DNA from: Nitrosopumilus sp. b1
GTDB lineage: Archaea; Thermoproteota; Nitrososphaeria; Nitrososphaerales; Nitrosopumilaceae
Reading direction: 5' to 3'
Assembly: GCF_014078545.1 (NCBI RefSeq)
Contig: NZ_MU078707.1
Coordinates: forward strand, 1-64,000
Length of the DNA: 64,000 nucleotides
Shown here piece by piece: positions 61,271 to 64,000 of the stretch. The stretch's first letter is position 1. Each line of letters starts with the position of its first letter. The notes under the pieces are model-generated. The model had not been told where the DNA came from, did not search any database, and saw only the letters and a program-made list of their open reading frames with translations. A program made the position numbers and the translations under genes.

Positions 61271-61744
61271 GTGGATGAGATTTGGGTAAAGTCTTTTATG
61301 CAAAAATTCAAATCGCAACCCATGCAAGTTGGAACATCATATTCCAGTAACAAGTGGCATGAGATTACTCATTGGGGAGTAAGAGCGTCAATTGGTGCAA
61401 TCTTTCTTGTACATAGTTTAAAGAAATTTGATCCTAGCTGGCAAGAATGGCTTATCAGTATCGGAATTCCACCAGAGTTACAGCTACCAATTGCACTTGC
61501 AGAGTTCATAGGAGGAATTCTACTAATCATTGGAGTTTTGACTAGAATTACCGGAATAGTATTTTCTGTTATTTTACTTGGAGCAATATTTCACATACGA
61601 TGGGACAAAGGTTTCTTTGTTTCACAAGGCGGATGGGAATGGGATCTTGTAATGTTAGCTGCTGTGTTATCAATAATCGCTGTTGGTGCAGGAAAAATTT
61701 CGATTGTAAGAATCATCAAAAAGATTCCAAAGTTTTTGGAATAA
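61271..61744 (+). CDS. DoxX-family membrane protein
   Basis: 157 residues with four hydrophobic segments (about 38-54, 70-88, 95-112 and 125-143). The conserved LAEFIGGILLIIGVLTRITGI and GIPPELQLPIALAE are typical of DoxX. A TATTAAAG box at 61239-61246 lies about 28 nt before the GTG at 61271, favouring that start over the ATGs at 61298 and 61322. DoxX proteins take part in redox or sulfur metabolism, but the function here is unknown. Confidence 0.85.
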   Translation: MDEIWVKSFMQKFKSQPMQVGTSYSSNKWHEITHWGVRASIGAIFLVHSLKKFDPSWQEWLISIGIPPELQLPIALAEFIGGILLIIGVLTRITGIVFSVILLGAIFHIRWDKGFFVSQGGWEWDLVMLAAVLSIIAVGAGKISIVRIIKKIPKFLE

Positions 61745-62770
61745 TTAATTTAATTTTTTATTGAATTCTTTGAGGAATGATTTCATCTTTGGTTTTGGAA
61801 TGACAGCACCACACGCCTTATCATGCCCACCACCAGATCCACCAAGTTCTGTAGCCAAGTCATTGACTATTTTTCCTAGGTGAACATTACAAGATTTAGA
61901 GCCACGAACAGATACTGCATAGATTCCATGGTCAACTCTTTCTTTGAATGCAACGCCAACATCTTTTCCGGATAATCCAAGTACAAAATTAACAGCACCA
62001 CTTGCACCTGCATCTGTAATCTCCATGTAGCCAAGATTCTTCATAGTCTTCATACCCTTTTTGACTTTGGCAATCATTTCTGCAAGTTTACCGACCTGAA
62101 TTTGTGCAAATTCGTATGTGTTTGGGATTTCATGAGGATACTTGCCATCTGCAAGTTCCTCTGTAAGGTATAGCAGGTAATCAGGGTCCTTTTGGTGCCC
62201 TACAATGTTGTAAGTCATAACAGTGGCACTAATCAGGGCAAATTGTCTGTCATAGATTTGCAATAGTTTTGAGCCTATTGGTCTGTCTTCCATGTAATCA
62301 GTAATTGCAGCACATGCAGCAACAAAGGCTGCATGATCAGTTAGTTTTGATTTGAATTTATTGTAAACCTGAACGGTAGTACATTCATTGATATCATGAA
62401 TCATCTTTACTTTGAGCTTTTCTAGTTGTTTGGTAATCTTGGGATCAATATCATGATGATCAATGTATGTAATTGATACTCCTCTCTTTCTTAAGGTTCC
62501 CATCATCTCAACAAATTGGTCCTGATTCTTTTTGCTCAGACCCAAATCACAGATGTATAATGCTTTTAGTTTCTCATCAGCTACCAAGGACTCGAGTGCC
62601 TCCATCTGTCCTGGGTAATCAACCAACAGAGAATCTCCTCCAAAGGCTTGTCGAATTAATGCAGCAGAGCTTATTCCATCACAGTCTTCTTTGTGAGAGA
62701 GACAAATAATTTTTGTTTTTAGAGATTTTTTCTTTGTTGTCTTTGTGGTTTTTGCCTTTTTTGCTGCCAT
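61745..62770 (-). CDS. DHH/DHHA1 phosphoesterase (RecJ/NrnA-like)
   Basis: 341 residues from the ATG at 62770. A basic, Lys/Thr-rich N-terminus (AAKKAKTTKTTKKKSLKTK) precedes SHKEDCDGISSAALI and the DHH box VSITYIDHHDIDP. The C-terminal DHHA1 domain ends in GGSGGGHDKACGAVI. These proteins degrade nano-RNA, pAp or single-stranded DNA; the exact substrate is open. A TTTAAATG box at 62794-62801 supports this leaderless start. Confidence 0.9.
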   Translation of the reverse strand: MAAKKAKTTKTTKKKSLKTKIICLSHKEDCDGISSAALIRQAFGGDSLLVDYPGQMEALESLVADEKLKALYICDLGLSKKNQDQFVEMMGTLRKRGVSITYIDHHDIDPKITKQLEKLKVKMIHDINECTTVQVYNKFKSKLTDHAAFVAACAAITDYMEDRPIGSKLLQIYDRQFALISATVMTYNIVGHQKDPDYLLYLTEELADGKYPHEIPNTYEFAQIQVGKLAEMIAKVKKGMKTMKNLGYMEITDAGASGAVNFVLGLSGKDVGVAFKERVDHGIYAVSVRGSKSCNVHLGKIVNDLATELGGSGGGHDKACGAVIPKPKMKSFLKEFNKKLN

Positions 62771-62811
62771 AGGAGTAAAAACCATACAGCCCTCATTTAA
62801 ACCAAGAATGG

Positions 62812-63072
62812 TTATTTTTTATTTTTATTTTTAAGAGATTGCGCCTGTGTAATTGATTTATGATCATATGATTTTGAGTTCACAAGAGCATCATAGATAG
62901 TTGTTCCATTTAGCTGATTGTCAAGATCCACTTTTTGCATCTGCTCTAATTCTTCGGGAGTTGCATTGAGTATCTTCTCATCAATGTTTTTCATGTGTTC
63001 ACGTTCAATTGGAGACATCTGCTTATGCTGAAAAATTTTCATTATATCGAGCAGTGTTGATAGATTAGACAA
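62812..63072 (-). CDS. Small hypothetical protein
   Basis: 86 residues, helical and highly charged (SPIEREHMKNIDEKILNATPEELEQMQKVDL), with a Lys-rich C-terminus. No domain recognised. It is divergent from citrate synthase and upstream of the DHH gene by 42 nt on the same strand. Confidence 0.55.
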   Translation of the reverse strand: MSNLSTLLDIMKIFQHKQMSPIEREHMKNIDEKILNATPEELEQMQKVDLDNQLNGTTIYDALVNSKSYDHKSITQAQSLKNKNKK

Positions 63073-63147
63073 AATGCTAAATTCAGAGGTGTTTTTTTGA
63101 CAAATACAGAATATAAGATATTATAGATGAGTCAATAAACGAGCAAT

Positions 63148-64000
63148 ATGGATACAAAAAATATTGGTCTGCGAGGAGTTGAAGTTGCAGATACCAAGAT
63201 TTCAAATATTGACGGTGAGCGAGGGAAGCTAATCTATCGTGGATATGACATTTTAGATCTTACAAAAAATTCCAATTTTGAAGAGACTGCATATCTATTA
63301 CTACATGATGATTTGCCAAATCAGGCCCAGTATGATGATTTTGTTCATAAAATGAGAGAGGCGAGCTGGATTCCAAAGAGAATGCAGATCAACATGGCGA
63401 ACTGGAGAAAGGATGCAGACCCAATGGATATGCTTCAGGCATTTGTTGCAGCACTTGCAGGATACTATGATGAAGAGTTTTCAAACAAAGAGGCAAGTTA
63501 TGATAGGGCCATCAATCTAATTGCAAAGGTTCCAACAATCATTGCAAGCTGGCAGAGAATCAGAGACGGGCAAGAGACTGTAGATCCTGATTCCAAATTA
63601 TCTCATGCTGCAAACTTTCTTTACATGATGTCAGGCGAAGTACCAGACAAAGAGATTGAAAAGATTTTTGATATTTGCCTAATTTTACATGCAGATCATA
63701 CATTTAATGCATCAACGTTTACTGCCAGACAAGTAGCCTCAACTAGAGCACATATGTATTCTGCTGCAAGTGCAGCCATAGGAGCCCTTAGTGGAGAATT
63801 ACACGGAGGTGCAAATTACGAAGTAATGCGAATGCTCTTAGATATTGGTTCAGAAGACAAGGTTGAATCATGGATAAAAAATAGAATGGATGAAGGACAA
63901 AGAATAATGGGAATGGGTCATGCAGTGTATCGAACTTATGACCCAAGAGCTCAAGTGTTAAAAGAGCTTTCAAGAAAGCTAGCAGAAAAAACTGGCGACC
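63148..64000 (+). CDS. Citrate synthase, 5' part (gene runs off the window)
   Basis: 284 codons are visible from the ATG at 63148. Diagnostic segments are LRGVEVADTKISNIDGERG, YRGYDILDL, LILHADHTFNASTF, ELHGGANYEVM and MGHAVYRTYDPRA, which include two of the three catalytic residues (His in LHGGAN and GHAVYR). The enzyme condenses oxaloacetate with acetyl-CoA, supplying the oxidative branch of the TCA cycle for 2-oxoglutarate. The 3' end is outside the window. Confidence 0.97.
   Translation, partial: MDTKNIGLRGVEVADTKISNIDGERGKLIYRGYDILDLTKNSNFEETAYLLLHDDLPNQAQYDDFVHKMREASWIPKRMQINMANWRKDADPMDMLQAFVAALAGYYDEEFSNKEASYDRAINLIAKVPTIIASWQRIRDGQETVDPDSKLSHAANFLYMMSGEVPDKEIEKIFDICLILHADHTFNASTFTARQVASTRAHMYSAASAAIGALSGELHGGANYEVMRMLLDIGSEDKVESWIKNRMDEGQRIMGMGHAVYRTYDPRAQVLKELSRKLAEKTGD

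Noticed and set aside
1-64000. tRNA genes, CRISPR arrays, insertion sequences, integrases, origin
   Set aside because: No T-loop-like GGTTCGAATCC strings with matching acceptor stems, regularly spaced repeats, transposase-like ORFs or attachment repeats were seen. A tRNA with introns could escape a by-eye search; tRNAscan-SE would settle it.

Overview
The window looks like chromosome of a marine ammonia-oxidising archaeon (Thaumarchaeota/Nitrososphaeria, Nitrosopumilus type). The evidence is an AT-rich genome, an archaeal 16S rRNA, an eEF1A-type elongation factor, RNA polymerase subunit P, an archaeal ATP-dependent DNA ligase, a CdvC/Vps4 division ATPase, a DnaJ-ferredoxin fusion, a bifunctional FBP aldolase/phosphatase, and many short zinc-finger proteins. 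No IS element, prophage, CRISPR array or tRNA was recognised. Coding density is very high and genes alternate strands in short runs. Many first genes have a TATA-like box about 26 nt before the start codon, which suggests leaderless mRNAs.

Layout. 1-1100: 5' part of a minus-strand 16S rRNA with promoter and leader hairpin. 1.1-9.1 kb: aminotransferase, TPR, cupins, DnaJ-Fer, HIT, 3-hydroxyacyl-CoA dehydrogenase and small zinc-finger genes. 9.1-11 kb: rpoP, rpsJ and EF-1alpha. 11-19.5 kb: FBP aldolase/phosphatase, DNA ligase, PhoU-like protein, the tRNA-splicing endonuclease EndA, and a double-SDR protein resembling half of a Chloroflexus-type malonyl-CoA reductase. 19.5-27.3 kb: signal transduction (two histidine kinases, CheY, Hpt), a DtxR-type regulator and a PIN-PilT-KH ATPase. 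27.5-30 kb: TldD protease and two DNA glycosylases. 32.5-35.9 kb: a polyhydroxyalkanoate module (PhaE, PhaC, phasin-like proteins, hydrolase). 36-38.2 kb: NusA-like KH protein and AspS. 38.2-42.9 kb: branched-chain amino acid operon ilvB-ilvN-leuA-leuB. 43-48.4 kb: LsrF-type aldolase, MDR dehydrogenase, ATP synthase subunit F and small proteins. 48.4-52.8 kb: carAB. 52.8-55.1 kb: CdvC with an ESCRT-III-like gene. 55-64 kb: TrmB regulator, RidA, a roughly 500-bp intergenic region rich in inverted repeats, membrane proteins, DHH phosphoesterase, and the start of citrate synthase.

The outstanding observation is in carB. The reading frame of the large subunit of carbamoyl-phosphate synthetase is interrupted by a 21-nt segment (51541-51561) that carries an in-frame TAA and splits the near-invariant N-terminal motif GEAGE/FDYSG. 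The segment folds into a bulge-helix-bulge: 4-bp central helix, two 3-nt bulges and a 4-bp inner helix. Cutting each bulge after its second nucleotide, as archaeal tRNA-splicing endonuclease does, removes exactly these 21 nt and restores GEAGEFDYSG. I read it as a minimal archaeal intron in a protein-coding gene. The likely splicing enzyme, EndA, is encoded in the same window (15303-15839). This rests on sequence alone and needs RNA evidence.

Other points of interest are the candidate malonyl-CoA reductase-like double SDR, the PHA module with an AbrB-tailed phasin-like protein, three paralogues of a small thaumarchaeal family, an LsrF-type aldolase with an Asn/Lys/Gln/Pro-only tail, and a 16-codon ORF whose strong ribosome binding site lies in a hairpin.
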